A stretch of DNA of 64,000 nt from an uncultured Kiloniellaceae bacterium (GTDB lineage: Bacteria; Pseudomonadota; Alphaproteobacteria; Kiloniellales; Kiloniellaceae): positions 1,302,001-1,366,000 of the forward strand of contig CANLSF010000002.1 in NCBI GenBank assembly GCA_947493695.1, written 5' to 3'. Of this stretch, positions 17,196 through 25,652 are shown piece by piece. The number at the start of each line of letters is the position of its first letter. The stretch's first letter is position 1. The notes under the pieces were generated by a model. The model did no database searches. It was not told where the DNA came from and worked only from the letters and a program-made list of their open reading frames with translations. The translations under genes were made by a program, and so were the position numbers.

Positions 17196-19484
17196 ATGAG
17201 CTTAATCGACGATGTGAAAGCCCTGTGCGACCGGCTTGCGCCGCGTGGCTGGCGCGATCTTCTCCTATCCGTCACGGCTAACGGTCTGGATATCTCACAG
17301 GCGAATGCAGCGAGTCTGGCAGCCGCGCTGATCCAGCCCATCGGCACAATCAACCGTGGTCATGCCGGATTCGACGACTTTCATGGCACGAGTAATCTCG
17401 CGATTGATGCCGGACGACCCTCTCACAGCCTTTTGTACCACGCGCTTGCCTCACCCGCAGTCCATCCAACAACCAGCGGACAACCGTCAAGCAACCCACA
17501 GGACTATCCGACTCTACATGAGCTGGACACGCTCGAAAACTACATCTACAGCCTGATGGCTGACCGGTCCGACCTTGACGACACCTTCGTCGCCGTTTTT
17601 GCGTATCAATACCGGGCCGGCTCCCGAACACCGCACCTGCGGCATGCAGACATAGCGTATTCGCGCACCGGTATCGCGCGCGTCGGGACAGCCGATCCGC
17701 ACTACGATGCTTCACGCCGAAGCTTTTGGATTCTTCCGGAAAGCGGTACCGAGTCCCTGCCAGTCCTGCCGGCACGCTACGGTGCCTTTCTAGCTCGCCG
17801 CGGTAAGCCTGGTGCAAACGGCTCAGTTCAGCACGGGCACAACGGGCAACAGGACCAGGATTACATCTTTCCACTCCACAAGCTCTTCGATGGAACCGAA
17901 TGTCTCGCGGAGCACACTATCAGTCTCGATTATCTCGAATTCCACAGGAATGAAAAGTTGAGGATGACGCACAGGTTACCTATACGGCAAGGGGGGCTGC
18001 CGGTCCCTGCTGGCTTCGATATCTCGAAGGCACCCTATGTTCGAGACTCTCGCAATGGCGGTAATCTCACGTCGCTGCAGCCTGCCGGTTCATCGACCCT
18101 CGTCGTTCCAACACCCGCAAGGAGCCTGGTGCGAACCGCCTCGCAGAACAACACAGTCACGAACAGCGACAAGCTGGTTCATTTCATGGTTCCGGCGATC
18201 CGCCAGGTCGGTCTGCGCTCCACGCGTTTTGCCGGCTCGACTCTGGAAATACCGGCTTCCGGAAAAGATCGCTTGTCTCCTGAGTATGTGAACATAAGGC
18301 ACGAGATCGACCCGAACGGCCCAGTCAACCAGACACCAATCAATCTTAACACACTGGCAACTCCGGCTTTCGAAACCAAGATGAAAAACGGTGGCTATGC
18401 CGCCGCTCACTTCATCGATGACTCCTGCGATGGCTGTATCGAGGTGCTGGTCGACGGACTGCCGCCAGCACTTCAGGGCGTGGAGTCTGTTCCCGCATTT
18501 TCCTTGGTTACTGCGCCGGATTTCTTCCCGCTCGCCGATCAGAGTGAGGTAGAGACCGACCAGACGATCGTAAGAGTGTCACCACTTTCCAAAGGTCGCC
18601 TACCCGTCAATCCATCCTTGCCACGGCCAAGCGACCTAACCTCCTTCGCATTCGACCAGGAGGACAAGACTGTAACGGCAATTGTCGGCGCCTTCGCGAC
18701 AGGACAGAAGATCAGCATTGTGGGGCAGGTAAACAGAATGACCAGCTATCTACCAGACGCCGCATCAAATGTCTTCGCTCCGGGATGGGACGCCTCACGG
18801 AGTCGAAATAGGTTCGGACCTTTCCTGACCAGCTCAGGCCTCGGATCGCCCTTTCCAGAGGATGCCAAGCTTTGCGCCGCGCTTGCTTCATTCTGGCCCG
18901 CCGCCGCACCCGACAATGGACGCACCTTCGGCAACCAGGGTTTTGGTAATCAGCTCCCGATGCTCGACGAGGAGCTCGGCTTTCACCCGAACCATGACCA
19001 AGTCCTATCGGGCCACCAAGTTTCGAGGCCTGGCTGGGACGGCGAGTTCGGTCCCTTCTTTGAGACTTCCGGCCGTCAACTTCACGTCAACTTCGTCGCG
19101 ATCGAGCGTTCGGATTACGTAAACCACGCTCTGGCAGGTCAAGTCGACCTGTCACTGACTGCTAGTATTCAGAGCGAAGAGCTTATCAGTCGCCATCAGG
19201 CCCTGATCGCATGCGAGAGGATTTTGGAACTGGGGCCGCAGCCGGACCTATGCCTAGTGGTTTTCCGGACGATAATCGACTGGCAGGAGGCCGGACCTGG
19301 CAGGAGCGAGCTGCGAGGAGCCGGCTATCTGCTGGAGTTTGCAGAGCTTCGCGGCGGTCAAATGCCGACCGCCGACCTGCGGCGCGTCCACAAAGCTGTT
19401 CACAAGCGCCATGTTTGCCAGTTCGGAGAGAATGGGATTGCCTATAAGAATGGCGGGGCGGCATTCGAATTCAAACCAGCCTAG
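17196..19484 (+). CDS. Large protein of unrecognised family, possibly a distant LodA-type quinoprotein
   Basis: This is 762 aa with AAGGAG ahead of the ATG. There is no signal peptide, transmembrane helix or familiar domain. Visible landmarks are AYSRTGIARVGTA near 155, CDGC near 412, VFAPGWDASRSRN near 528, and PFPEDAKLCAALASFWPAAA near 552-571. Compared from memory with LodA/GoxA oxidases (a GIARVG opening, FFPGIE, then PED..L..FWPARVP around the tryptophan that becomes the quinone cofactor), several short blocks occur in the same order. The cofactor cysteine is not obvious, and the GIARVG block is internal rather than N-terminal. The following gene encodes a LodB-like flavoprotein, which is the known maturation partner of LodA. 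This is a hypothesis; otherwise it is simply unknown. Confidence 0.6.
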   Translation: MSLIDDVKALCDRLAPRGWRDLLLSVTANGLDISQANAASLAAALIQPIGTINRGHAGFDDFHGTSNLAIDAGRPSHSLLYHALASPAVHPTTSGQPSSNPQDYPTLHELDTLENYIYSLMADRSDLDDTFVAVFAYQYRAGSRTPHLRHADIAYSRTGIARVGTADPHYDASRRSFWILPESGTESLPVLPARYGAFLARRGKPGANGSVQHGHNGQQDQDYIFPLHKLFDGTECLAEHTISLDYLEFHRNEKLRMTHRLPIRQGGLPVPAGFDISKAPYVRDSRNGGNLTSLQPAGSSTLVVPTPARSLVRTASQNNTVTNSDKLVHFMVPAIRQVGLRSTRFAGSTLEIPASGKDRLSPEYVNIRHEIDPNGPVNQTPINLNTLATPAFETKMKNGGYAAAHFIDDSCDGCIEVLVDGLPPALQGVESVPAFSLVTAPDFFPLADQSEVETDQTIVRVSPLSKGRLPVNPSLPRPSDLTSFAFDQEDKTVTAIVGAFATGQKISIVGQVNRMTSYLPDAASNVFAPGWDASRSRNRFGPFLTSSGLGSPFPEDAKLCAALASFWPAAAPDNGRTFGNQGFGNQLPMLDEELGFHPNHDQVLSGHQVSRPGWDGEFGPFFETSGRQLHVNFVAIERSDYVNHALAGQVDLSLTASIQSEELISRHQALIACERILELGPQPDLCLVVFRTIIDWQEAGPGRSELRGAGYLLEFAELRGGQMPTADLRRVHKAVHKRHVCQFGENGIAYKNGGAAFEFKPA

Positions 19485-19497
19485 AGGTAAAAACGCA

Positions 19498-20556
19498 TTG
19501 ACCAAGTTCTCGCACACTCCTGAGTTCGACCTCATAGTTGTCGGAGCTGGTCCTGCTGGCTGCTCTGCTGCCATCACGGCGGCACAACGAGGTCTCTCCG
19601 TAATGTTGCTGGAACGGTCTGCAGTCCCCTGTGATCGTCCGGGCGAGACGCTACACCCCGGTGCTGAGGCTCTCTTTGAACAACTCGGTGTGGCAAAAGC
19701 GATCTCCGAAGCTGGCTTTCAACGTCATCGCGGCTGCCATCGAGTCAGCGCCGACGGCGATGTCTATCAGGCCTACGGGCAAGACGCCGATGGGCCCTGG
19801 CGGGGCTTTCAAGTGCAACGGAGCACGCTCGACCGATTACTGGCAAGGAAAGCCCGGAACTGTGGCGTCCAGGTCCGGAGCGGTATCGGAGCCCAGCGAG
19901 TTCTCATCAATAGCGCCGGGCGTGTTACAGGCGTGGAGACTGCACACCGGCGTCATCATGCCCGCTGGCTCGTGGATGCAACTGGCTCGGCTGGCTGGCT
20001 GAAAAGGCAGCTCGGCCTGACGATCACGCGCTGCTCTCCGCAGCTGACGGCTTGGTATGGCTATGTCGACGGCCGGCCAGCCTATTGCGATGGCGACCCA
20101 CGCCTGATTGTCGAGCCCAACGGCTGGACCTGGATTGCCCCCCTTGGCAACAGCATCAGTGCCTGGGTGCGGCTGGTCATCAATCAAGACCGGCGGCGCC
20201 CAGCAACAGCGCCAGAGCTCTTAGCAGGCCATCCAATCAGGGGGGCTATACGCGGTGCCGATGTCACTTGGAAGATTTTGGACAGTTTAGCGGGTCCTGG
20301 CTTTTTCGTTGCCGGCGATGCTGCGTCCGTCCTCGATCCAGCTTCCTCACATGGAGTCTTGAGGGCACTGATGACAGGTATTCTGGCGGGTGACAGCATC
20401 GCAAAGGTAGAGCAGAGCATTGTCACAGAAACCAGCTCATTCCTCGGATACGAAGCTTGGCTTCGAAATACCTTCGAATCTGACTTGGAGGCACTCTTGT
20501 CTCTCTACATAGAGATGGATTTGTACACGGATGCTTGGAAACGGGGTTCAGGTTGA
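19498..20556 (+). CDS. FAD-dependent oxidoreductase, LodB/tryptophan-halogenase-like
   Basis: Translation probably starts at TTG 19498 (LTKFSHTPEFDLIVVGAG), with AGAGG ten bases upstream, giving 352 aa. The FAD dinucleotide fold VVGAGPAGCSAAITAAQRG occupies residues 13-33. RPGETLHPGAEALFEQLGV follows, and the second FAD motif GDAASVLDPASSHGVLRALM lies near 275. These match flavin monooxygenases related to tryptophan halogenases, LodB and QhpG, which hydroxylate protein or free tryptophan. I do not see a clear halogenase WxWxIP motif. It starts 14 bases after the 762-aa protein, so the two are almost certainly coupled, as in lodA-lodB pairs. The substrate is inferred to be that neighbour. Confidence 0.8.
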   Translation: MTKFSHTPEFDLIVVGAGPAGCSAAITAAQRGLSVMLLERSAVPCDRPGETLHPGAEALFEQLGVAKAISEAGFQRHRGCHRVSADGDVYQAYGQDADGPWRGFQVQRSTLDRLLARKARNCGVQVRSGIGAQRVLINSAGRVTGVETAHRRHHARWLVDATGSAGWLKRQLGLTITRCSPQLTAWYGYVDGRPAYCDGDPRLIVEPNGWTWIAPLGNSISAWVRLVINQDRRRPATAPELLAGHPIRGAIRGADVTWKILDSLAGPGFFVAGDAASVLDPASSHGVLRALMTGILAGDSIAKVEQSIVTETSSFLGYEAWLRNTFESDLEALLSLYIEMDLYTDAWKRGSG

Positions 20557-20578
20557 GTATCAGCGCCAAAGATAGCTC

Positions 20579-21290
20579 TCAGTCCCACACCATGTGCGTT
20601 AGCTTGGTATTTTGATAGTTGCGAATAGCCTCGCGGCCACCCTCGCGCCCCATGCCGGAATGATCTATCCCTCCGAAAGGGGCTTGGGCATGAGCGACGA
20701 GAAACGTGTTCACCCCGACCATACCTGCATGCAACTCACGAAACAGACGCTCGGCTTTCTCGTGGTTTCCCGTGAACGCATAAGCCGAAAAGCCGAAGGG
20801 CCTGCTGTTCGACTTCTCAATGGCCTCGTCAAATGTGCTGAACCGTGCGATTGGTGCGACGTGACCAAAGGATTCCTCTTGCATGATGTCAGCCCGATCG
20901 GGAACATCCACGAGAACCGTAGGCTCAAGGAAAACCCGGGGGTTGCGCTCCTCTGGACGGCGCCCTCCCTGTGAGGATCTGCGTACCTTTCTCTGCAGCA
21001 TCCTCGATCAGGCATTCAACCTTATCCCTGCCAGCCTCCAACGTCAGAGGCCCCATAGAACTGGTCGGGTCCAGGCGGTCGCCCAACATCAGTGCTTTCG
21101 CCTCGGCAGCAAAACGCTCCGCGGATTGATCGGCCACGCTGGTGTGACGGAATCATGTCGCCAAACAGGCGCTCAGCTTCGCCAGCATGCCATTCGAACG
21201 GCTTAACTGCAGCACCACTCCCTCCTGCCGACTGAGAGATCGGACGACCGGTCTCAAGGGACGGTGCTTTGGCGATTGCCTCGCTTCGCG
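20579..21290 (-). pseudogene. Aldehyde dehydrogenase remnant (succinate-semialdehyde type)
   Basis: Pieces of one aldehyde dehydrogenase lie in three frames. SEAIAKAPSLETGRPISQSA through ERLFGDMIPS (about 21285-21156) is N-terminal. ADQSAERFAAEAKALMLGDR through TQILTG (about 21137-20965) and PEERNPRVFLEPTVLVDVPD to the end (about 20955-20579) are C-terminal. Between the first and second pieces some 200 residues are missing, including the catalytic glutamate and cysteine region, and there is a further frameshift near 20960. The gene cannot make an active enzyme. The C-terminal part is well preserved (GMGREGGREAIRNYQNTKLT), so decay looks recent. Confidence 0.85.
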
Positions 21291-21299
21291 ACCTACAGT

Positions 21300-21530
21300 T
21301 TTCCGTCATCCTTTGCACCGAATGCCTATCACCCGAACCTCCTGACGGTCGAAGACTCTATTTCAGATGAGGTCTTCGCCGAATTGCTGGCGCTTGGCCA
21401 CAAGGCGGAACGTTGGCCGGATGGCACCTGGAAAGCAGGCGGCGTGTTGGCCGTGCTTCGGCACCCGGAAACCGGACGTATCCTCGCCGGGGCCGACCCC
21501 AGGCGTGCCGGCACGGCGCGAGGTCGTTAA
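21300..21530 (+). pseudogene. Gamma-glutamyltransferase C-terminal fragment
   Basis: The frame SISDEVFAELLALGHKAERW followed by GTWKAGGVLAVLRHPETGRI and LAGADPRRAGTARGR matches the extreme C-terminus of gamma-glutamyltransferase-family proteins (GADPRR-x-G being the family's usual ending). The rest of the enzyme, including the autoprocessing threonine, is absent. Upstream the sequence runs directly into the aldehyde dehydrogenase remnant on the other strand, marking a deletion or rearrangement junction near 21300. Confidence 0.75.
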
Positions 21531-21534
21531 CATT

Positions 21535-22038
21535 ATGACGGCAAACAATACTTCTGACGTTCTCAATGCATTTGGACAGAGCGTATCCAGCGCATCGAAT
21601 CTGCGTGACGTGTTCGGCGCGGCGGAGACCGCGGCGCAGACATCGATAGGGCATCGCCTCTTCACGGTCATGCGGTTCGACGCGACGCGGATGATGGTGG
21701 AACGACTGTATTCGAGCAATCCAGAAGTCTATCCCATCGGCGGCCGCAAGCCGAAGGGCGACAGTGAATGGAGGAGACATGTTCTCGAAGAGGGCAAGGT
21801 TTTCATCGGCCATAACAGCGATGACATTAGATGGGTGTTCGACGACAGCGAACTGATCTTAAACCTGGGCCTTCACGCCGTTCTCAATGTACCGATAAAG
21901 TCCTCCGGCCGCATCGTCGGCACTATGAACCTGCTTGACCGAACAGCCCACTATACCGCCCAGGATGCCGAAACCGGCACAGAAATCGCGCATCAGCTGG
22001 CACATGTAATCGACAGCATATCCTCTGCCTCTGACTAA
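21535..22038 (+). CDS. GAF-domain protein
   Basis: The 167-aa protein starts at ATG 21535, four bases after the stop of the gamma-glutamyltransferase fragment, with GAGG upstream. Almost the whole length is a GAF domain: SIGHRLFTVMRFDATRMMVE, a VYPIGGRKPKGDSEWRRHVL segment, LGLHAVLNVPIKSSGRIVGT MNLLDRTAHY, and a closing helix. There is no output domain or signal peptide. GAF proteins of this size bind small ligands. The gene probably once followed an intact gamma-glutamyltransferase gene and may now be orphaned. Whether it still has a promoter is unclear. Confidence 0.78.
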   Translation: MTANNTSDVLNAFGQSVSSASNLRDVFGAAETAAQTSIGHRLFTVMRFDATRMMVERLYSSNPEVYPIGGRKPKGDSEWRRHVLEEGKVFIGHNSDDIRWVFDDSELILNLGLHAVLNVPIKSSGRIVGTMNLLDRTAHYTAQDAETGTEIAHQLAHVIDSISSASD

Positions 22039-22230
22039 GCTGGACGACACTGACCTTACCAAAGCTGTGTTTTGGTATCTTGAGGAGGCTTTTATATGGA
22101 ACAAGGACAAGCCTCACTATTGTAGAGGCGCCGAGGCATTGTCAGGTTGATCATTCAAAACGGATGTCATCGATGATTTAGCTTGTCGCTGCCCGATGCG
22201 TTCGACATTGGAAACCATCAGCCGACTGCT

Positions 22231-23769
22231 TCAGGCCTTGTCGTCTGATGAAAACATCCGGTTACTCCGGTACCTTTGAAGTGTCGCAACAGTTAGAGGT
22301 ACGGCGATAATGGTCAACAGGACGATCGACAATACGAGCGAGACCGGACGCTCCCAGAAGAGGCTCATCGTGCCGTCCGATATGATGTAGGATTGAAGAA
22401 ACGTCTCTTCGGCCATCGACCCTAGGACTAGAGCCAGAACGGTCGCTGCAGGCGAGTAGCCGTATGTCTTCATGGCAAAGCCGATCAATCCGCTGATGAC
22501 AAGAATCCAGGTCTCGACAATGCTTGCATTGATTGCAAATGCGCCGATGACGCAGAGAAGCACGATCACCGGAACGACATTGACATAAGGAACGTCGAGG
22601 AACTTTACGAAGAGCGGGATTGCAAAGATGCTCAGGAGGATCAGGATCATGTTACCAAGATACATGCTGGCGATCAGGCCCCAGACGAAACCTGGGTCGT
22701 TGACGATCAGAAGCGGACCTGGTTGGAGTCCCCACATCATGAACGCGCCAAGCAGAACGGCAGTCGCGCCCGAGCCGGGAATACCGAGCGAAAGGAGAGG
22801 CACCATCGCGCCCGCAGAGGCCGCATTGTTCGCAGTCTCCGGGGCGACAAGGCCGCGCATCTCGCCTTTCCCGAATTTTTCGGGGTCTTTCGCTATCTTC
22901 TTTTCTACCGAATAGCCGATAATCGAACCGAGCGTTGCCCCCGAGCCAGGAAGAACACCCGCAATGAACCCGATGATAGAGCCGCGCCAGAAGGTATAGC
23001 GGGACTCGTAGTAGTCCTGTTTCGAAGGCCAGAACTCCTTGTCTCTAAAGCTGATACGCAGTTTCTTTGCCGGTTCGCGATGCTGTCCGTTCAAAATACA
23101 ATGAAGCAGCTCGCCGACCCCAAAGAGACCGATAGCGACCGCAACGAAGTAGACACCGCCAATCAGCTCAGGCGACCCGAATGTGAAGCGTTGCTGACCG
23201 CTCATCACGTCAACGCCGACCGTTCCGACGGCGAAGCCGATCAGTGCCGAAATGAAGCCCTTGAACTTGTTGTCGCCCATCATCGTGGTCAGCATGAGCA
23301 GTCCGACCGCGATGATGAGAAAATACTCAGAAGGTCCGAATGACGCAGCCAGACTGGCCAACGAAGGCGCCAGAGCCGTGATCAGGATGACGCCAATCGT
23401 CCCGCCGAAGAACGATGCGACGGCCTGCATTACGAGTGCCGGCCCCGCCCGCCCCTTCTGCGCGAGGGGATAGCCGTCGAGGGTTGAAGCCACTGTCGCC
23501 GATTCACCCGGCGTGTTGATAAGGATAGACGTTATTGTCCCACCATACATAGAGCCGTAGTAGATGCCGGCCAGCATGATTATCGCGATGGTCGGCTCCA
23601 GCCCGAAGGTCAGCGGAATCAGTACCGCGATCCCGGCAGCCGGACCGAAGCCCGGGAAAAGGCCGACGATCATTCCGACGAATGCTCCAATCAGGAGAAA
23701 CAGGATGCCCTCTGGCGATGCAGCAATACTAAGACCGAGGGAGAGATTGGAAACGATGTCGGCAAACAT
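22231..23769 (-). CDS. tctA: Tripartite tricarboxylate transporter, large membrane subunit
   Basis: The 512-aa very hydrophobic protein carries the TctA signatures GMIVGLFPGFGPAAGIAVLI near 33-52 and a second, internally repeated loop FIAGVLPGSGATLGSIIGYS near 265-284. The many transmembrane helices are typical of the family. TctA forms the transport channel with TctB, using an ion gradient and a periplasmic binding protein TctC. All three genes are present in order C-B-A on the minus strand. Substrates of the family include citrate, tartrate and other carboxylates. The neighbouring dehydrogenase and kinase remnant point to a four-carbon acid sugar or tartrate-like compound. Confidence 0.92.
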   Translation of the reverse strand: MFADIVSNLSLGLSIAASPEGILFLLIGAFVGMIVGLFPGFGPAAGIAVLIPLTFGLEPTIAIIMLAGIYYGSMYGGTITSILINTPGESATVASTLDGYPLAQKGRAGPALVMQAVASFFGGTIGVILITALAPSLASLAASFGPSEYFLIIAVGLLMLTTMMGDNKFKGFISALIGFAVGTVGVDVMSGQQRFTFGSPELIGGVYFVAVAIGLFGVGELLHCILNGQHREPAKKLRISFRDKEFWPSKQDYYESRYTFWRGSIIGFIAGVLPGSGATLGSIIGYSVEKKIAKDPEKFGKGEMRGLVAPETANNAASAGAMVPLLSLGIPGSGATAVLLGAFMMWGLQPGPLLIVNDPGFVWGLIASMYLGNMILILLSIFAIPLFVKFLDVPYVNVVPVIVLLCVIGAFAINASIVETWILVISGLIGFAMKTYGYSPAATVLALVLGSMAEETFLQSYIISDGTMSLFWERPVSLVLSIVLLTIIAVPLTVATLQRYRSNRMFSSDDKA

Positions 23770-23807
23770 TGGGGGATACTCATTCGGTGCGTCGCAACGC
23801 AGGTTTG

Positions 23808-24335
23808 TCAGAAGCCGAGCGGGCCCTTAGGCAAGGAGGCGTTTAACAGGATCTTGAACAGCCAGTAGAGAAAGCCGGGCAAGGCCAGGCTGTAAATCAC
23901 ATTGCTGACGAGGTGCGACCTGTTGAAGGTGAAGAGAAACACCAACATGAACAGGATCATCGCAAGAAGCGCACCTGTGATCTTGAGAATGGCAACGAAG
24001 CCGCAAAGATACGCAAAGACGATACCAACGTCGCGCCCAAACTCAGGACCGCCGTCCAGAGCTTCAGTATCGAGGCCCATCGCTTCGGCAGTTCCCTCCG
24101 AGGCAGTATCCACCTGATGAATATGGGCGATGCCCGCAGCGTGCTCAGACAGCCATTCTCGGACATCGGTCCAGAGGTTCACGGCACAGGACACGATCAG
24201 AAGCAGGCCGATCACAAGGGGAAAGAATCCGGCGGCGGGACGACCAGACGACGTGAAAAGCGACTGGGTTGTCAGGCCATATGCAGTGTACCCCACCGCC
24301 AGAACAAAGAGTGCGGCTGCAAACCATTTTTTCAT
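23808..24335 (-). CDS. tctB: Tripartite tricarboxylate transporter, small membrane subunit
   Basis: Start at 24335 (MKKWFAAALFVLAVGYTAYG) is preceded by GGAGGACAGC. The 175-aa product has four hydrophobic helices: residues 3-20, SGRPAAGFFPLVIGLLLIVS near 32-52, IVFAYLCGFVAILKITGALL near 100-120, and a C-terminal pair ending LYWLFKILLNASLPKGPLG. The FP/G-x-F-P-L motif after the first helix and the terminal LP.G..GF are TctB hallmarks. An acidic loop of about 35 residues separates helices 2 and 3. It lies between TctC (behind a hairpin) and TctA (38 bases). Confidence 0.88.
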   Translation of the reverse strand: MKKWFAAALFVLAVGYTAYGLTTQSLFTSSGRPAAGFFPLVIGLLLIVSCAVNLWTDVREWLSEHAAGIAHIHQVDTASEGTAEAMGLDTEALDGGPEFGRDVGIVFAYLCGFVAILKITGALLAMILFMLVFLFTFNRSHLVSNVIYSLALPGFLYWLFKILLNASLPKGPLGF

Positions 24336-24363
24336 GCTGTCCTCCCAGGTGGTATTATTGGAA

Positions 24364-24393
24364 CGGGTGGGCGCGGCACTGAGCGCCCACCCG
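24364..24393 (-). other. Intercistronic hairpin between tctC and tctB
   Basis: A perfect 11-bp G+C-rich stem CGGGTGGGCGC / GCGCCCACCCG with an 8-base loop lies between the two genes. No T-run follows on the transcribed minus strand. It most likely stabilises the 3' end of the binding-protein message and lowers downstream expression, a usual arrangement for transporters needing excess binding protein. Confidence 0.7.
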
Positions 24394-24405
24394 TAACCTG
24401 GAAGC

Positions 24406-25368
24406 TCAATCGATCGCGCCGATGTCTTTAAGAACCGTCTCGTACTTGGTGCTGGTTTCTTTAAGGTAGACACCGAACTCCGCGCCCCAGATCGGGTTGC
24501 CGGACATCCCGTTGGTTACGAGGTAATCTTGCCATTCAGGCGTATCGACAGCCTTTTTCAACGCTGCGATCCACCAATCCTGCACGGCGGGATCAAGGTC
24601 CGGCGGCAGAACGACACCACGCGGAAGCGAGAAATTGAAATCATAGCCTAACTCGCGGAAGGTCGGTATTTCGGGGTGGTTTGTGCTGCGCTCGGTATCG
24701 GAGAAAGCAAGGGCTGTGAACGTGCCGGCTTCGATCTGCCCCGCAACCTCTGACGGGTTCGCGACGACCGCATCGACACTTCCCGACGTCAGTGCGGTCA
24801 CGAGTTCGCCGCCTGAACCGATCGGGACATACTCGTATTTGATCCCGGCCGCCTGCGCAAATAGGCTTGCCGTCACGCGCTCCGGTCCGGCCGAACCACT
24901 GCCGGCGATGGTGATACGGCCCTCATTCGCAGCGGCGACAACCTTGTCGAGCGATTTGAAATCGGAATCGGTTCGCACCACCAGGAACATCGCGTCACTG
25001 GCGAGAAGGGCAATGGGCGTGAAGTCAGCATACGTCCAATCGGTATCCGCGACGAGTGGAGTGCCGATGAAATTGCCGCTTGTAGAGGTCGCAGAATATG
25101 GGTTTCCGGCCTGACGTTTGACGTAACTAAAGCCGACCGCGCCGCTACCGCCCTCGCGGTTCTCGACGACAATGTTTCCCGGATAAAGTTCGTATTGCTT
25201 GAGAATGTCGACCAGCGTACGCGACATCCGGTCGTTGCCGCCGCCGGGCCCGAAGGCGATTGTGTAGGTCAACCTTTCGGCTGGATATTCTTCGGCAATG
25301 CCAGGAGTGGCGGAAAAAGACAGAGCTGCAACAGCGGCCATTGTCCCGAAGATCGCGCGCTTGATCAT
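24406..25368 (-). CDS. tctC: Tripartite tricarboxylate transporter, periplasmic binding protein
   Basis: ATG at 25368 follows GGAGGATACT. The signal peptide MIKRAIFGTMAAVAALSFSA ends near TPGIAEE. The mature protein shows the Bug/TctC pattern: YPAERLTYTIAFGPGGGNDR, VENREGGSGAVGF, then SGSAGPERVTASLFAQAAGI near residues 150-170 and a C-terminal domain with PTFRELGYDFN. The 320-aa length is normal. It captures a carboxylate and delivers it to TctAB. The gene heads the operon and is divergent from the dehydrogenase at 25653 across a 280-base A+T-rich control region with repeated sites. Confidence 0.92.
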   Translation of the reverse strand: MIKRAIFGTMAAVAALSFSATPGIAEEYPAERLTYTIAFGPGGGNDRMSRTLVDILKQYELYPGNIVVENREGGSGAVGFSYVKRQAGNPYSATSTSGNFIGTPLVADTDWTYADFTPIALLASDAMFLVVRTDSDFKSLDKVVAAANEGRITIAGSGSAGPERVTASLFAQAAGIKYEYVPIGSGGELVTALTSGSVDAVVANPSEVAGQIEAGTFTALAFSDTERSTNHPEIPTFRELGYDFNFSLPRGVVLPPDLDPAVQDWWIAALKKAVDTPEWQDYLVTNGMSGNPIWGAEFGVYLKETSTKYETVLKDIGAID

Positions 25369-25444
25369 AGTATCCTCCCATAGATCACTTTGCATTTTTG
25401 AGCTTTACAGTGCAATAATGACAGAAACTGCACTATGTCAATTA

Positions 25445-25615
25445 AAAAAGCAATTAACGCATATCATCTCTCGCCATCATAAAGCCAAGTCACACATTCC
25501 ATGAATAGGCCGGCATTATGGGTTAAATTGACCCAAAACACCCTGCAACACGGTTAGAAGAAGCATAGGTATTTTCTAATTGATTTTTGTATATTTAAAA
25601 CTTAAAAAGCAATTA
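25445..25615. promoter_or_regulatory. Repeated AAAAAGCAATTA sites in the tct divergent promoter region
   Basis: The 12-mer AAAAAGCAATTA occurs exactly at 25445-25456 and 25604-25615, and as an inverted copy with one mismatch (TAATTGATTTTT) at 25577-25588. A separate dyad AGTGCA-N14-TGCACT lies at 25409-25434. The sites sit between tctC and the divergent dehydrogenase gene. The GntR-family regulator at 27731-28648 is the obvious candidate to bind here. Confidence 0.45.
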
Positions 25616-25652
25616 TATAGACAACACTTAAGGATAGCTGGGGAGAATATGG

